From: Porphyromonas cangingivalis
GTDB taxonomy: Bacteria > Bacteroidota > Bacteroidia > Bacteroidales > Porphyromonadaceae
Length of the DNA: 64,000 nt
Assembly: GCF_900638305.1 (NCBI RefSeq)
Contig: NZ_LR134506.1
Span: 1,922,001 to 1,986,000 of the forward strand
Direction: 5' to 3'
The notes under the pieces are model-generated. The model was given only the letters and a program-made list of their open reading frames with translations, ran no database searches and was not told the DNA's origin. The position numbers and the translations under genes were made by a program. The stretch's first letter is position 1. Every line of letters begins with the position of its first letter. Shown piece after piece: positions 23,222 through 33,042 of this stretch.

Positions 23222-25426
23222 ATGATGAACGTAATCACAAAAACCATCCAACTTGCCGATGGTCGCAACATTACGATTGAGACCGGCAAACTTGCCAAGC
23301 AAGCTGATGGTTCCGTAACGGTTCGCATGGGCAACACCGTTTTGTTGGCAACCGTTTGTGCTGCTAAAGACGCCAATCCGGGCGTTGATTTTATGCCTCT
23401 TCAGGTAGAGTATAAGGAGAAGTTCTCCGCCATCGGACGTTTTCCCGGAGGTTTTACCCGTCGTGAGGGTAGGGCTTCGGACTACGAAATCTTGACTTGT
23501 CGTCTCGTCGACAGAGCTTTGCGTCCCCTCTTCCCTGATGACTATCACGCTGAAGTATTTGTAAACATTATACTATTCTCCGCCGACGGTGTGGATATGC
23601 CTGATGCGCTTGCAGGTCTTGCAGCATCGGCTGCTCTTGCGGTGTCGGATATCCCATTCAACGGTCCTATCTCCGAAGTGAGAGTGGCTCGATTGGAGGG
23701 TAAGTTTGTCGTCAATCCTACATTCGAACAGCTCGAAAAGGCCGACATGGACATCATGGTCGGTGCCACCATCGACAATATCATGATGGTCGAGGGTGAG
23801 ATGGACGAAGTGCAGGAGGCGGATCTCCTCGAAGCGATCAAGGTGGCGCACGAAGCGATCAAGGATCAGTGCCGTGTGCAGCTCGAACTTCAGGAGGCTG
23901 TGGGTAAGACCGTCAAGCGTACTTACTGCCACGAAGAAAATGATGAAGAACTCCGTGCGGATGTCCGTGCGAAGTGCTACGATAAGGCTTTTGCCGTGGC
24001 GATGTCGGGTACTGACAAGCATGCGAGAGCAGAGGCTTTTGAAGCGATCATCACCGAGTACAAGGCTTCGTTCTCCGAAGAAGATCTCGAAGCTAAGGGC
24101 GGCATGATTGCTCGTTATTATCACGATGTCGAGAAGGAAGCGATGCGTCGTGCCATCCTCGACCATGGTAAGCGTCTCGATGGTCGTGACACTCGTACCA
24201 TCCGTCCTATCTGGACAGAGGTGGACTGTCTCCCCGGTCCTCACGGCTCGTCGATCTTCACTCGCGGTGAGACTCAGTCACTCACCACAGTGACCCTCGG
24301 TACAAAGTCGGATGAGAAACTCGTCGACGATGTGCTCAACTATGGTAAGGAAAGATTCCTCCTTCACTACAACTTCCCTCCATTCTCTACGGGCGAAGCT
24401 CGTCCACAAAGAGGGGTAGGCCGTCGTGAAATCGGTCACGGTAATCTTGCTCACCGAGCTCTCAAGCGTATGCTCCCTGAGAAGTACCCTTACGTGGTAC
24501 GTGTCATGAGTGACATCCTTGAGTCGAATGGTTCGTCTTCGATGGCGACAGTCTGTGCCGGTACGCTTGCCCTCATGGATGCAGGTGTGCCTATGAAGCG
24601 TCCCGTGAGCGGTATCGCAATGGGTCTTATCTCTGAGAATAAGGGTCAGAACTATGCCATCCTCTCCGACATCCTCGGTGACGAAGACCACTTGGGCGAT
24701 ATGGACTTCAAGGTGACAGGTACCAAGGATGGTATCACTGCCACTCAGATGGACATCAAGGTGGACGGACTTTCGTACGAAATCCTTGAGAACGCTCTCG
24801 CACAAGCTAAAGAGGGACGTCTCCACATCCTTGGTAAGATCACAGAGTGTATGGCTGAGCCTCGCGAGGATCTCAAGCCTCATGCTCCACGTATCGAGTC
24901 GCTCACTATTCCGAAAGAATTTATCGGTGCTGTCATCGGCCCTGGTGGTAAGATCATCCAGAGCATGCAGGAAGAGAGTGGTGCTACCATCAATATCGAA
25001 GAGGTTGACGGTGTCGGTGTCATCGAGATCAGCAGTAACAACAAGGCTTCTATCGACAAGGCTCTCGGCATGATCAGTGCTATCGTCGTCGTCCCTGAAG
25101 TCGGTAAGACTTACCTCGCTACGGTGAAGTCTGTGATGCCTTACGGGGTATTTGTCGAATTCTTGCCGGGTAAGGAAGGTCTCCTTCATATCTCCGAAGT
25201 GGACTGGAAGCGTTACGAAGCTATCGAAGAGACAGGCCTCGATACGGGTGCAAAGGTCGATGTCAAGCTCCTTGAGATCGATCCTAAGAGTGGTAAGTTC
25301 AGACTCTCGCGTAAGGCTACCATCGAGAAGCCTGAAGGCTACGAAGAGCGTCCTCCTCGCCGTAATAATGGCGAAGGTCGTCCTCCTCGTCGTAACGGTA
25401 ACGATAAGAATTACAAATCCGAGTAA
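23222..25426 (+). CDS. pnp: Polyribonucleotide nucleotidyltransferase (PNPase)
   Basis: 734 residues with the full PNPase plan: two RNase PH-like domains ([20 protein letters not shown] near 77; [20 protein letters not shown] near 390), a KH domain ([17 protein letters not shown] near 562) and an S1 domain ([30 protein letters not shown] near 632). The tail is basic and repetitive ([14 protein letters not shown]). It degrades RNA 3' to 5' with phosphate. No rpsO precedes it here. The start could be either of two adjacent ATG codons. Confidence 0.98.
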   Translation: MMNVITKTIQLADGRNITIETGKLAKQADGSVTVRMGNTVLLATVCAAKDANPGVDFMPLQVEYKEKFSAIGRFPGGFTRREGRASDYEILTCRLVDRALRPLFPDDYHAEVFVNIILFSADGVDMPDALAGLAASAALAVSDIPFNGPISEVRVARLEGKFVVNPTFEQLEKADMDIMVGATIDNIMMVEGEMDEVQEADLLEAIKVAHEAIKDQCRVQLELQEAVGKTVKRTYCHEENDEELRADVRAKCYDKAFAVAMSGTDKHARAEAFEAIITEYKASFSEEDLEAKGGMIARYYHDVEKEAMRRAILDHGKRLDGRDTRTIRPIWTEVDCLPGPHGSSIFTRGETQSLTTVTLGTKSDEKLVDDVLNYGKERFLLHYNFPPFSTGEARPQRGVGRREIGHGNLAHRALKRMLPEKYPYVVRVMSDILESNGSSSMATVCAGTLALMDAGVPMKRPVSGIAMGLISENKGQNYAILSDILGDEDHLGDMDFKVTGTKDGITATQMDIKVDGLSYEILENALAQAKEGRLHILGKITECMAEPREDLKPHAPRIESLTIPKEFIGAVIGPGGKIIQSMQEESGATINIEEVDGVGVIEISSNNKASIDKALGMISAIVVVPEVGKTYLATVKSVMPYGVFVEFLPGKEGLLHISEVDWKRYEAIEETGLDTGAKVDVKLLEIDPKSGKFRLSRKATIEKPEGYEERPPRRNNGEGRPPRRNGNDKNYKSE

Positions 25427-25445
25427 GACTCGTCGTACATACAGT

Positions 25446-25481
25446 AAGGGCTGTGCTTGTATTGTCGCAAGCACAGCCCTT
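25446..25481 (+). terminator. Terminator of pnp
   Basis: Perfect 14-bp stem AAGGGCTGTGCTTG (25446-25459) and CAAGCACAGCCCTT (25468-25481). The following U-tract is weak (GTACTATCC). Confidence 0.7.
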
Positions 25482-25509
25482 GTACTATCCATCTGAAGGA
25501 TGTGTGAGA

Positions 25510-25541
25510 TTTGTCATTTCGTTAAGTTCTAATTATTTTTG
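25510..25541 (+). promoter_or_regulatory. Promoter of the YD-repeat lipoprotein operon
   Basis: TTTG (25510-25513), 20-nt spacer, TATTTTTG (25534-25541): a complete match to the Bacteroidota consensus. The start codon is 93 bases downstream. Confidence 0.75.
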
Positions 25542-25634
25542 TGCTAAATAATTCGATATCGGCTCTTCTCAATGGAGCTAATGGAGAGAAAAAGTGCGAG
25601 ATAAGAAGAATAATTTCAAATTACAATAAGGATT

Positions 25635-26666
25635 ATGAAAAGAAGCGTATTTTTTTGTGCGTTGATACTTGGTGTGATGATTGCCGCTTGCAACACTTCT
25701 ACAAAGAAAGAAGGGGCTTATGGTATTCAGAATGACATCGAAAAGATGGGGTATCGTGGCGCAGTGAAGGGGGTCAAGATAGAAGAGTTTATTCCCGATA
25801 CCAGAGCAGGGCAAGGTTTGGCCCTTGGAAAAACAGCTACTTTGTCATTCGATAATGATGGTCGTCTTCTTTCTTCTATAGGTTTGGGAGAGGTGAATAA
25901 GACCTGTTTTTATGGAAAGAATGGGAAAGTTCGAGAGATCGTGGAACTTTATCATGGCATCAAAATGCACGCATTCCACTCGTACGACAGTCGGGGAAAT
26001 TGTACCAAGATTGATCTATACAAAGTGCATAATGGAGACTCAGCTCTTGTGGAGGAAAGAGTGATGAAGTATAATGACAAAGATTCGATTATCTCTTATC
26101 ACGCTCGTCCCAAATCAGACGACATGATCCAAACTACCATATTTTATGAGTATGATAAGAATGACTGTTTTGTTGAAAAGAGAGTCTACTCTGCGCTTGT
26201 AAGTGAAAAGTTGGATTTGGAGGGCGATCCCATAACACGTATAAGGGCTAAATTTGATGACCTCAAAAGACCTGTTGAGATTGATAAGTTTTCGTTGGTA
26301 GAGGAGCTTTATACCAAGCAAATAGAGTACAACGAACACGGGCATATCATCAAAGAGATTATTCTCAAGCCCGAAGCTGCATCACAAGAGTTTACTTACC
26401 ACTACACCTATGGAGATAATGGAAAAAAGGTCGAAGCCTATACGCTTAGGGATGGCGTGAGGGTTGAACAGGTCAAGTATAATGATGAGGGAGAACCAAC
26501 CCTGATAGAGGTACTCAACGAAGAGGGACAGATCAAAGCTCGATATACTTATGAGTATGATACTCAAGGTAATGTCATTGTCTCTGTTACTGCTCATCTT
26601 GATGCAGATAAGGGGGTACTTGTAGATGTTTATAAGGAAGTTAAAACCATTGAATATTATGAATAA
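25635..26666 (+). CDS. Lipoprotein with YD/RHS-like repeats
   Basis: 343 residues; lipoprotein leader MKRSVFFCALILGVMIAAC (lipobox IAAC). The body is a series of short strand pairs such as YDSRGNCTKIDLY, YEYDKNDCFVEKRVY, YNEHGHIIKEIIL, YTYGDNGKKVEAYTL and YEYDTQGNVIVSVT, the Y.D..G.... pattern of RHS/YD-type repeats, so it probably forms an extended beta-sheet wrap on the cell surface or in the periplasm. No toxin tip is seen. Its stop overlaps the start of the next gene by 8 bases. Confidence 0.75.
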   Translation: MKRSVFFCALILGVMIAACNTSTKKEGAYGIQNDIEKMGYRGAVKGVKIEEFIPDTRAGQGLALGKTATLSFDNDGRLLSSIGLGEVNKTCFYGKNGKVREIVELYHGIKMHAFHSYDSRGNCTKIDLYKVHNGDSALVEERVMKYNDKDSIISYHARPKSDDMIQTTIFYEYDKNDCFVEKRVYSALVSEKLDLEGDPITRIRAKFDDLKRPVEIDKFSLVEELYTKQIEYNEHGHIIKEIILKPEAASQEFTYHYTYGDNGKKVEAYTLRDGVRVEQVKYNDEGEPTLIEVLNEEGQIKARYTYEYDTQGNVIVSVTAHLDADKGVLVDVYKEVKTIEYYE

Positions 26667-27075
26667 CAGTATCAATACAGCAGCAACGAAGGGGATAGTT
26701 TTCATCGTTTTATTGGGCATTTTGGCCGTGGCTATCCTGATGTTCGGGTTGCCCGTTTACAATGTTTGGCGGGCGGAGATGAGTGGTAAGGCCGAGCTCA
26801 TGCAGGCGGAACAAAATCGTAAGATAAAGATCGAGGAGGCAAAAGCCAACCTTGAGGCCGAAAAACTGAATGCGCAAGCGGAGATCGAGCGTGCCAAAGG
26901 GGCGGCTGAGGCTATCCGTATAGAAAATGGTAGTCTTACTCCTGCATACATCCAATACCTTTGGGTGCGTCAGCAGGGCAATCTCAATGATAAGACTGTC
27001 ATCTATATACCGACAGAGACAAATCTTCCTATTCTCGAAGCCGGACGTGTCCCTCAGGTGGCTTCTTTCAAGTGA
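26659..27075 (+). CDS. Truncated stomatin/prohibitin-like membrane protein
   Basis: 138 residues from the ATG at 26659, inside ATGAATAA, so its translation is likely coupled to the lipoprotein gene. It has one membrane helix (IVFIVLLGILAVAILMFGL), a charged coiled-coil rich in Ala/Glu/Lys (KAELMQAEQNRKIKIEEAKA onward to ERAKGAAEAIRI) and a C-terminal LTPAYIQYLWVRQ block. This resembles the C-terminal coiled-coil of SPFH/prohibitin proteins, but the SPFH domain itself is absent. Homologous short proteins are often annotated as membrane protease subunits. Role unknown. Confidence 0.7.
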   Translation: MNNSINTAATKGIVFIVLLGILAVAILMFGLPVYNVWRAEMSGKAELMQAEQNRKIKIEEAKANLEAEKLNAQAEIERAKGAAEAIRIENGSLTPAYIQYLWVRQQGNLNDKTVIYIPTETNLPILEAGRVPQVASFK

Positions 27076-27297
27076 ATGACGGATGATGGTATCCGGTGAG
27101 TATGTCACTCTCGCCTCGCCGTGATGTCCGATCAAGAAAATCAATATGCTCTGCCAAAGATGGTTGCTCCATGTGGAGTCGACCCTTTGGCAGGGTATTT
27201 GCATATATAATGGTATAAAACCACACGGATGGCATGCCGATATGTGTCGGTGTGGTGTCCTATTCTTTTGTATAACAATAGATTATCATATATAGTA

Positions 27298-27870
27298 ATG
27301 AAAGAAAAAAAGTGTACTAACGATCACGAGGCACAGGAAAACCTTCAGGCTGAAGTGGATGAACAGACTCCCGTGTGTGACACCCCTTCTGAAGAAACCG
27401 ACAAAGAGGCAGGAGAGACTGACGAAATGACGTCTCTCAAGCAGCAGTACGACGAACTGAAGGATTCTTATCTACGCCTTATGGCTGAGTACGATAATTT
27501 TAGAAAACGTACCCTCAAGGAAAAAGCCGAACTCATCAAGTCAGGAGGGGAGCGTGTCGTCACCGGATTCTTGGAGATTGCTGACGATATCGAGCTCGCG
27601 ATCTCAAACATCAACGGTGCCACAAGCATGGAAGGGGTCAAAGAGGGTGTCGAGCTTATCCACTCCAAGTTCATGTCGACGATGAAGAGCCAAGGTGTGG
27701 TCGAGATCCCTACGATAGGTGAGGAGTTTGATTCCGAGCGTTATGAGGCCGTGGCGATGGTACCGGTGACAGAGCCTGAACAGAAAGGCAAGATCATCGA
27801 CTGCATCAAGAAGGGCTACAGCCTCAACGATAAGGTGATCCGACATCCCAAGGTGGTCGTGGGTAACTAA
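27298..27870 (+). CDS. grpE: GrpE nucleotide exchange factor
   Basis: 190 residues from the ATG at 27298; a longer frame to 27229 adds an unlikely hydrophobic stretch. An acidic disordered start (to about residue 40) leads into the long coiled-coil (LKQQYDELKDSYLRLMAEYDNFRKRT) and the beta domain with P.. GE.FD..RYEAVA and VVVGN at the end. It releases ADP from DnaK. It is 19 bases before dnaJ, the common Bacteroidota pair. Confidence 0.96.
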   Translation: MKEKKCTNDHEAQENLQAEVDEQTPVCDTPSEETDKEAGETDEMTSLKQQYDELKDSYLRLMAEYDNFRKRTLKEKAELIKSGGERVVTGFLEIADDIELAISNINGATSMEGVKEGVELIHSKFMSTMKSQGVVEIPTIGEEFDSERYEAVAMVPVTEPEQKGKIIDCIKKGYSLNDKVIRHPKVVVGN

Positions 27871-27889
27871 CTAATATCTGTGTACTAAG

Positions 27890-29059
27890 ATGGCAGAAAA
27901 AAGAGATTATTACGAAGTCCTCGGTGTCTCCAAGACGGCGACAGATGAGGAGATAAAGAAAGCATACCGTAAGACGGCAATCAAGTATCACCCGGACAAG
28001 AATCCCGGAGACAAAGAAGCCGAGGAGAAGTTCAAAGAGGCAGCAGAGGCTTATGAGGTGCTCAGCGATGCTCAGAAGCGTGCTTCGTACGATAGATTCG
28101 GACACAGAGGTGTCGGAGGTGCTGCCGGTGGAGGCTTCGGCGGTGGGGGGATGTCCATGGAGGATATCTTCTCACAGTTTGGCAACATCTTTGGTGGGCA
28201 TTTTGGTAGCAGCTTCGGTGGCGGTTTCGGTGGTTTTGGCGGTTTTGGTGGTGGGCGTACGGTCCGCCCCGGTAGCGATATCCGCGTCACCGTCAAGATG
28301 ACTTTGCGTGAGATCCTTACGGGACTTGACAAGAAGATCAAGGTCAAGAAGAAAGTGCATTGCTCTCACTGTAACGGCTCCGGGGCTGAGTCTCCATCGG
28401 ATGTATCCACCTGTACGACTTGTAATGGCTCCGGTGTTGTGACAAGAGTGCAAAACAGCTTCCTTGGTCAGATACAGACACAGTCAGAGTGCCCTACTTG
28501 TAACGGTACGGGTGAGATGATCACCAAGAAATGTCATAAGTGCTCGGGGACAGGACTCGAAAATGGAGAAGAGGTCATCTCCTTCTCTATCCCAGCCGGT
28601 GTCAGTGGTGGCATGACCCTCAGTGTCTCCGATAAGGGTAACGCAGGGCCTAATGGTGGTCCCAATGGCGATCTCCTTGTCTTGATCGAAGAGGTCGAAG
28701 ATCCACAGTTCATCAGACATGGCAACGATATTCTTTACAGCCTTCTTCTTCCGCTGTCGACAGCTATCCTCGGTGACAAGGTCGAGGTCCCTACACTCGA
28801 CGGAAAGGTCAAGATCACGATCGAGCCCGGGACTCAGCCCGGCAAGATCCTAAGGCTTAGAGGCAAGGGGCTCCCTACGCTCAGAGGCTACTCTACGGGG
28901 GATCAACTCATTTCCGTCAATGTTCATATTCCATCGAAACTCTCTGCTGAGGATCGTAAGTATATCGAGGCGATGAATGATCACAAGTCTTTTGTCCCCA
29001 CCGAGGAGGATCAGGCAGAGTTCATCAAGGCGCAGCGTGCAAAGTTTGAGCGCAATTGA
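27890..29059 (+). CDS. dnaJ: Chaperone DnaJ
   Basis: 389 residues: J domain with the HPD triad (YHPDKNPGD near 34), a Gly/Phe-rich linker (about 78-125), a zinc region with four CxxCxGxG motifs ([32 protein letters not shown] between about 155 and 230) and a C-terminal substrate-binding domain. It stimulates DnaK ATPase. Encoded directly after grpE; dnaK is not in the window. Confidence 0.98.
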   Translation: MAEKRDYYEVLGVSKTATDEEIKKAYRKTAIKYHPDKNPGDKEAEEKFKEAAEAYEVLSDAQKRASYDRFGHRGVGGAAGGGFGGGGMSMEDIFSQFGNIFGGHFGSSFGGGFGGFGGFGGGRTVRPGSDIRVTVKMTLREILTGLDKKIKVKKKVHCSHCNGSGAESPSDVSTCTTCNGSGVVTRVQNSFLGQIQTQSECPTCNGTGEMITKKCHKCSGTGLENGEEVISFSIPAGVSGGMTLSVSDKGNAGPNGGPNGDLLVLIEEVEDPQFIRHGNDILYSLLLPLSTAILGDKVEVPTLDGKVKITIEPGTQPGKILRLRGKGLPTLRGYSTGDQLISVNVHIPSKLSAEDRKYIEAMNDHKSFVPTEEDQAEFIKAQRAKFERN

Positions 29060-29181
29060 TGTGCCGTTTCAGAATGTGAAAAAGCTTAACTGTAAGTGTT
29101 AAGGAGTCCTCTCCTGAGTGGGGTTCTTTTGCATTCATGGTTAAATAATTGAAAATATAAGCCTGTAAACCATGGAAACTC

Positions 29182-29286
29182 TTGCATACTCCCCAAAAAG
29201 TGCGTAAACTTGCAGTGTGTTTTTCATGGTATTAGATTTAAGGTTAACAATGGAAGATTGGTTGTCGTGAGACAACCTTCTTTTTT
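29182..29286 (+). ncRNA. Candidate short transcript (small RNA or tiny ORF)
   Basis: TTG (29182-29184), 20-nt spacer, TAAACTTG (29205-29212, one mismatch to TANNTTTG), then GGTTGTC (29260-29266) and GACAACC (29271-29277) with a GTGA loop and a T-run to 29286. The transcript would be about 65-70 nt. It also contains a 14-codon frame from ATG 29226 to TGA 29270 whose stop lies in the hairpin loop. Candidate only. Confidence 0.3.
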
Positions 29287-29425
29287 ACCCATCCTGCTAC
29301 TACGTGACTTCGGTCTGCTGTGGCAGGATGTGTATTTTTAGCCCAAACGAAGAAAAGGGTATAGGGATAGCTCTTGTGAAAAGAGTGTCTGAGATAACAA
29401 TAATACGGATGGGGCATAATATACA

Positions 29426-29466
29426 CACAACTCCGGTGTCATAGGGTAACTATGACACCGGAGTTG
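29426..29466. terminator. Strong hairpin after the lactate permease
   Basis: Perfect 18-bp arms ACAACTCCGGTGTCATAG (29426-29443) and its complement (29449-29466), 5-nt loop. It lies 30 bases beyond the stop of the minus-strand lactate operon. The T-rich side (TGTTTTGTG) is on the + strand, so it may serve both directions. Confidence 0.7.
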
Positions 29467-29495
29467 TTGTTTTGTGCCTCGACCTTATGTTGCCG

Positions 29496-31037
29496 TCAGA
29501 GTCCAAAGAAGACCATCAATCCACCAAGGATGATGTAGCCAAGGGCATAGGGGAGAGCAGACCGTAGGATCTCTCCGTCCTTACCCGGCATGTTGCACGA
29601 AGCCGTAGCGATGGCGATACTCTGGGGGGATATGATCTTCCCACCTGTCGCTCCGGTGGTGTTGGACGCCACGAGCCAGTTGGCATCAGGATAATTGAGC
29701 TGAGCCGCCACATTGTTTTGGAGCTTGCCGAAGAGGATGTTGGATGATGTGTCACTACCGGTCACGAACGTCCCTATCGCTCCGATGAGTGGCGCAAACA
29801 GCGGATAGTAGCTCCCTGTGGCAGAGGCAAGAGCCGATGCGATCACGAGGATCATGCCGGCATAGTTCATCACCGAAGCGATGGACACAAGGCTGAGTAT
29901 CGTGATGATTGTCTTGCGGAGGTTCACTATAGTCCGAGCGAGGATGCTCATGAGTTTTTTGAAGCTCAGCCCTTGGATCATACCTCCGATGACTGTACCG
30001 AGGAAGAGCATGAGCCCGGCATTGGAGAGCCACCCGAAGGCGAAGAACTTACCCTCCGCATAGATAGGTAGATGTACTTTGGATACAAGGGTACTGCGCA
30101 AGAAGGTGTTCAGAGGCTTTACCAATGGCCCCGAGATGAGGATAAATAGAAGGATGAAGAGGTACACGCTCCATGCCTTGAAGAGTCGTCTTGCGGTGAA
30201 CTTCTCACCCTTTTCGGCTTTTGGTGCAAAGAGTTTGGTGTAGATGATGATCGCAATGATTGCCGCGATACTTCCGAGGATGGCAGGGGCTTCCGCACCG
30301 AGATAAAGAGCCACGAAGTACTGGACGGCGAAAGATATACCTCCCACCCATAGGGAGAGGAGGAGATTCTTGACGATCGACTTTGTACTGCGATCTGTGA
30401 GCATGAGGATGACGAAGGGGACAAGGAGCATCAACGGAGACAGCTGAAGGACGACCTTCGACGAAATATCGCTGATGGCCTCGGGAGTCGCCACACCCGT
30501 AGGAGCCACTTCGTTGGCCAACGTGATCACCGGTACACCCACTGCTCCGAATCCCGTAGGCACACTGTTGGCGATCAGAGAGACCAGAGCACTGAAGCCC
30601 GGCTTGAATCCCAACGAAATCAGTATTGCCGCAGGGATCGCAACGGCAGTCCCGAAGCCCGCCATCCCTTCGAGGAGTCCGCCGAAGCCCCACACAAGGA
30701 GGAGCACCATCGCACTACGGTCATCGGTGAGGGAGGTAAACTGTCTCTTGATCACCTCTATCTCTCCGCTTTCCAAGAGGACATTGTAGCTGTATATCGC
30801 CATCAGGATGATGATCAGGATGGGGAATGTCGCTTTTAGGAGCCCTTCTACGAGAGCCCATCCGACGCCCCATCGGTAGTAGTCTCCCGGAGCATCCCAT
30901 ATATGTGCCGGAGCAAAGAAGGCTATGAGGAGTGTCGCAATGAGGGTGATGAGAGCACTCTTGTGTCCGGGCATCTTGAACCCCAGCATCAGCACGAAGA
31001 GCAGCAGGATCGGAAAGATAGATAGGATGACTGCCAT
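29496..31037 (-). CDS. lctP: L-lactate permease
   Basis: A 513-residue inner-membrane permease of the LctP family with about a dozen hydrophobic segments. Signature parts are WGFGGLLEGMAGFGTAVAIPA near residue 115 and NSVPTGFGAVGVPVITLA near 160; the late GTFVTGSDTSSNILFGKLQ and NTTGATGGKIISPQSIA blocks are also typical. It should bring in lactate (or glycolate) with protons. It is the last gene of the lutA-lutB-lutC-lctP unit, 45 bases after lutC. Confidence 0.95.
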   Translation of the reverse strand: MAVILSIFPILLLFVLMLGFKMPGHKSALITLIATLLIAFFAPAHIWDAPGDYYRWGVGWALVEGLLKATFPILIIILMAIYSYNVLLESGEIEVIKRQFTSLTDDRSAMVLLLVWGFGGLLEGMAGFGTAVAIPAAILISLGFKPGFSALVSLIANSVPTGFGAVGVPVITLANEVAPTGVATPEAISDISSKVVLQLSPLMLLVPFVILMLTDRSTKSIVKNLLLSLWVGGISFAVQYFVALYLGAEAPAILGSIAAIIAIIIYTKLFAPKAEKGEKFTARRLFKAWSVYLFILLFILISGPLVKPLNTFLRSTLVSKVHLPIYAEGKFFAFGWLSNAGLMLFLGTVIGGMIQGLSFKKLMSILARTIVNLRKTIITILSLVSIASVMNYAGMILVIASALASATGSYYPLFAPLIGAIGTFVTGSDTSSNILFGKLQNNVAAQLNYPDANWLVASNTTGATGGKIISPQSIAIATASCNMPGKDGEILRSALPYALGYIILGGLMVFFGL

Positions 31038-31082
31038 AGTGATAAATTATTGGTTGGAATAAAAAGTACAATGATCTCCTTA

Positions 31083-31673
31083 TCAGATCAGGAGCACGAC
31101 ACACTGCCTTGCACCGTGTGCTCCCATGACGAGAGACTGCTCGATGTCCGCCGTCTTTGAGGGTCCTGAGATGAAGCCTCTGAACTCACCCTTGAGCTCG
31201 TTGCCCACAAGGGCATAAGCCTCGTGCATCGTATCTACGAGTTTCGACTTATCGAGGATGACACAGATCGCCTCGGCGATGAAGTATATGGCACGGTGGC
31301 GGAAGGCTTGTTCGTAGTACACCGCTCCGTTTTCGCAGACACCTATGTCCCCCCTGAAGACGACGAGGTCGGTACCGTTGAGTTCGCGTGGTGTCGATGC
31401 TTCGTCGGGGTTGAACGTCGCACAAGTCACCCCCTCCAGGTTGCTCGCTATACGTTTTGCTTCAGGGAAGAGCCTTGTGATGACTTCGGAGAGATCCTCA
31501 CCCTCCTTTATCTCGTAGGCGAGTCCTCCGACCGCTTCAAGGATGGCTTTGAACTGCCCTATCCTGTCCTCGTACTTGATGTGATCTATCGTCACCGTGG
31601 GACGAGCGAATACCTCCTTGGTATTCTTGCGTAGGCTATCCAGTATATATTGTTTGCTGTCCATTATCGTCAT
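31083..31673 (-). CDS. lutC: Lactate utilisation protein LutC (LUD domain)
   Basis: 196 residues from the ATG at 31673, which overlaps the lutB stop in ATGA; an ATG nine bases later is an alternative. It is a LUD-domain protein with DLVVFRGDIGVCENGAVYYE near 105, ALVGNELKGEFRGFISGPSKTADIEQSLVMGAHGARQ near the end, the conserved core of LutC/YkgG. It works with LutA and LutB in oxidation of L-lactate to pyruvate. Its short C-terminal VVLLI end is typical. Confidence 0.92.
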   Translation of the reverse strand: MTIMDSKQYILDSLRKNTKEVFARPTVTIDHIKYEDRIGQFKAILEAVGGLAYEIKEGEDLSEVITRLFPEAKRIASNLEGVTCATFNPDEASTPRELNGTDLVVFRGDIGVCENGAVYYEQAFRHRAIYFIAEAICVILDKSKLVDTMHEAYALVGNELKGEFRGFISGPSKTADIEQSLVMGAHGARQCVVLLI

Positions 31674-33037
31674 TTTTTGTGATTGCGTTTCCACCAGTCG
31701 TTGAAGGTCTCTCCGGCAAACTTCGGCAACTCTCGTCCCTTGCCCCAAGCGTTGAGCCCATTGTAAACGAGGGCACGGGGCATCTTATTTACGAGTGGTG
31801 CGAACTTCAGGGAAGTATAGAACAATGTGGGGCTCTCCATGATCATCTTCATCCCCTTGCTCATCAGCTTCTTTTCCTTGTTGGCACGGCCGAAGCCGTC
31901 GAGCTTCTGTCGCCACACATAGATCTGTTCGCCAAGGTCGACCATCACCGGACAGACCGAAGAGCAAGACAGACAGAGGGAGCAGGCCGATACGTTACCG
32001 CTATAATCTTGTGGATTTTTGAGCATACCGAGGTTGATGCCGATAGGGCCCGGGATGAAGTAGCTGTACGAATACCCTCCACTGCGACGATAGACGGGGC
32101 AAGTGTTCATACACGCACCACAGCGTATGCAGTTGAGCGTCTTGCGGTGCTCGGGTTGTCCGAGGATCGTACTCCGTCCGTTGTCCACGATGATGAAGTG
32201 CTGTTCGCCACCCTCATGCGGCTTACCGAAGTGCGAGGTGTAGGTCGTCACCGGCTGACCTGTGGCCGAGCGTGCCAGCAAGCGAGTGAAGACCGACAGG
32301 CTCTCCAAGTCAGGGATGATCTTGTCGATCCCGAAGGCCGTGATATTGAGCTTCTGACAAGCCATACCCATGTCGGCATTCCCTTCGTTGGTGCAGACGA
32401 CGACCTCACCGGTCGCAGCCACAGCGAAGTTGCCCCCCGTCATACCCGCATCGGCATTGAGGAAGTCCTCACGCAGAGCTTTTCGAGCCTGATGGGTGAG
32501 GTAGGTGGGGTCATAGTTGCCTCTCTCCGATCCGAGTTTGTCCGCAAACAGATCCGACACCGCCTGTCTCTTGAGGTGGATGGCAGGCATGACGATATGA
32601 CTGGGCTTGGCATCCATGAGTTGTAAGATACGCTCACCAAGGTCGGTCTCGACGACATCGAAGCCCTTGTCCATGAGGTAGTCGTCGAGATGACACTCCT
32701 CCGACAGCATCGACTTGCTCTTGACGAGCTTCTTTGCATCATGATCACGGAGGATCTTCTCGATGATGGCACAATACTCATCCGCGTCCTTGGCATAGTG
32801 TACGTGACACCCATTGGCACGAGCGTTGCGCTCAAACTCCTCGATGAGATCTGCCAAGTGTGAGGTGCTGTACAGCTTCAGGTCGCGAGCCGTATGTCTC
32901 AGTTGCTCCCACTCGGGGATGTTCTTGCTCATCTTATCCCTCTTGACACGTACCATCCACAGAGTCTGATCGTGCCAAGTGGCATTCTCTTTCTTTTCCA
33001 AAAACAGGCGTGCAGCCTTAGCGTGTGAAGTACTCAT
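31670..33037 (-). CDS. lutB: Lactate utilisation iron-sulfur protein LutB
   Basis: 455 residues from the ATG at 33037 (MSTSHAKAARLF); a frame open to 33130 would overlap lutA and is not supported. N-terminal LUD-like domain with SMLSEECHLDDYLMDKGFDVVETDLGE, middle TGGNFAVAATGEVVVCTNEGN, and two ferredoxin-type clusters, CIRCGACMNTCP near 310 and CSLCLSCSSVCP near 360, each for a 4Fe-4S centre. It forms the electron-transferring core of the LutABC complex. It sits 5 bases after lutA. Confidence 0.95.
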   Translation of the reverse strand: MSTSHAKAARLFLEKKENATWHDQTLWMVRVKRDKMSKNIPEWEQLRHTARDLKLYSTSHLADLIEEFERNARANGCHVHYAKDADEYCAIIEKILRDHDAKKLVKSKSMLSEECHLDDYLMDKGFDVVETDLGERILQLMDAKPSHIVMPAIHLKRQAVSDLFADKLGSERGNYDPTYLTHQARKALREDFLNADAGMTGGNFAVAATGEVVVCTNEGNADMGMACQKLNITAFGIDKIIPDLESLSVFTRLLARSATGQPVTTYTSHFGKPHEGGEQHFIIVDNGRSTILGQPEHRKTLNCIRCGACMNTCPVYRRSGGYSYSYFIPGPIGINLGMLKNPQDYSGNVSACSLCLSCSSVCPVMVDLGEQIYVWRQKLDGFGRANKEKKLMSKGMKMIMESPTLFYTSLKFAPLVNKMPRALVYNGLNAWGKGRELPKFAGETFNDWWKRNHKK

Positions 33038-33042
33038 AGTGT

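Larger units (their letters stand above)
29060..29495. other. Intergenic region after dnaJ with possible small RNA and a hairpin
   Basis: 436 bases between the converging dnaJ and lactate permease genes. It contains a promoter-like/terminator-like pair (29182-29286) that could bound a small RNA, and a strong hairpin at 29426-29466. No conventional gene seen. Confidence 0.5.

Noticed and set aside
24278-25492. 404-codon frame on the minus strand opposite pnp
   Set aside because: Antisense to pnp, no motif, Thr/Asp-rich mirror composition.
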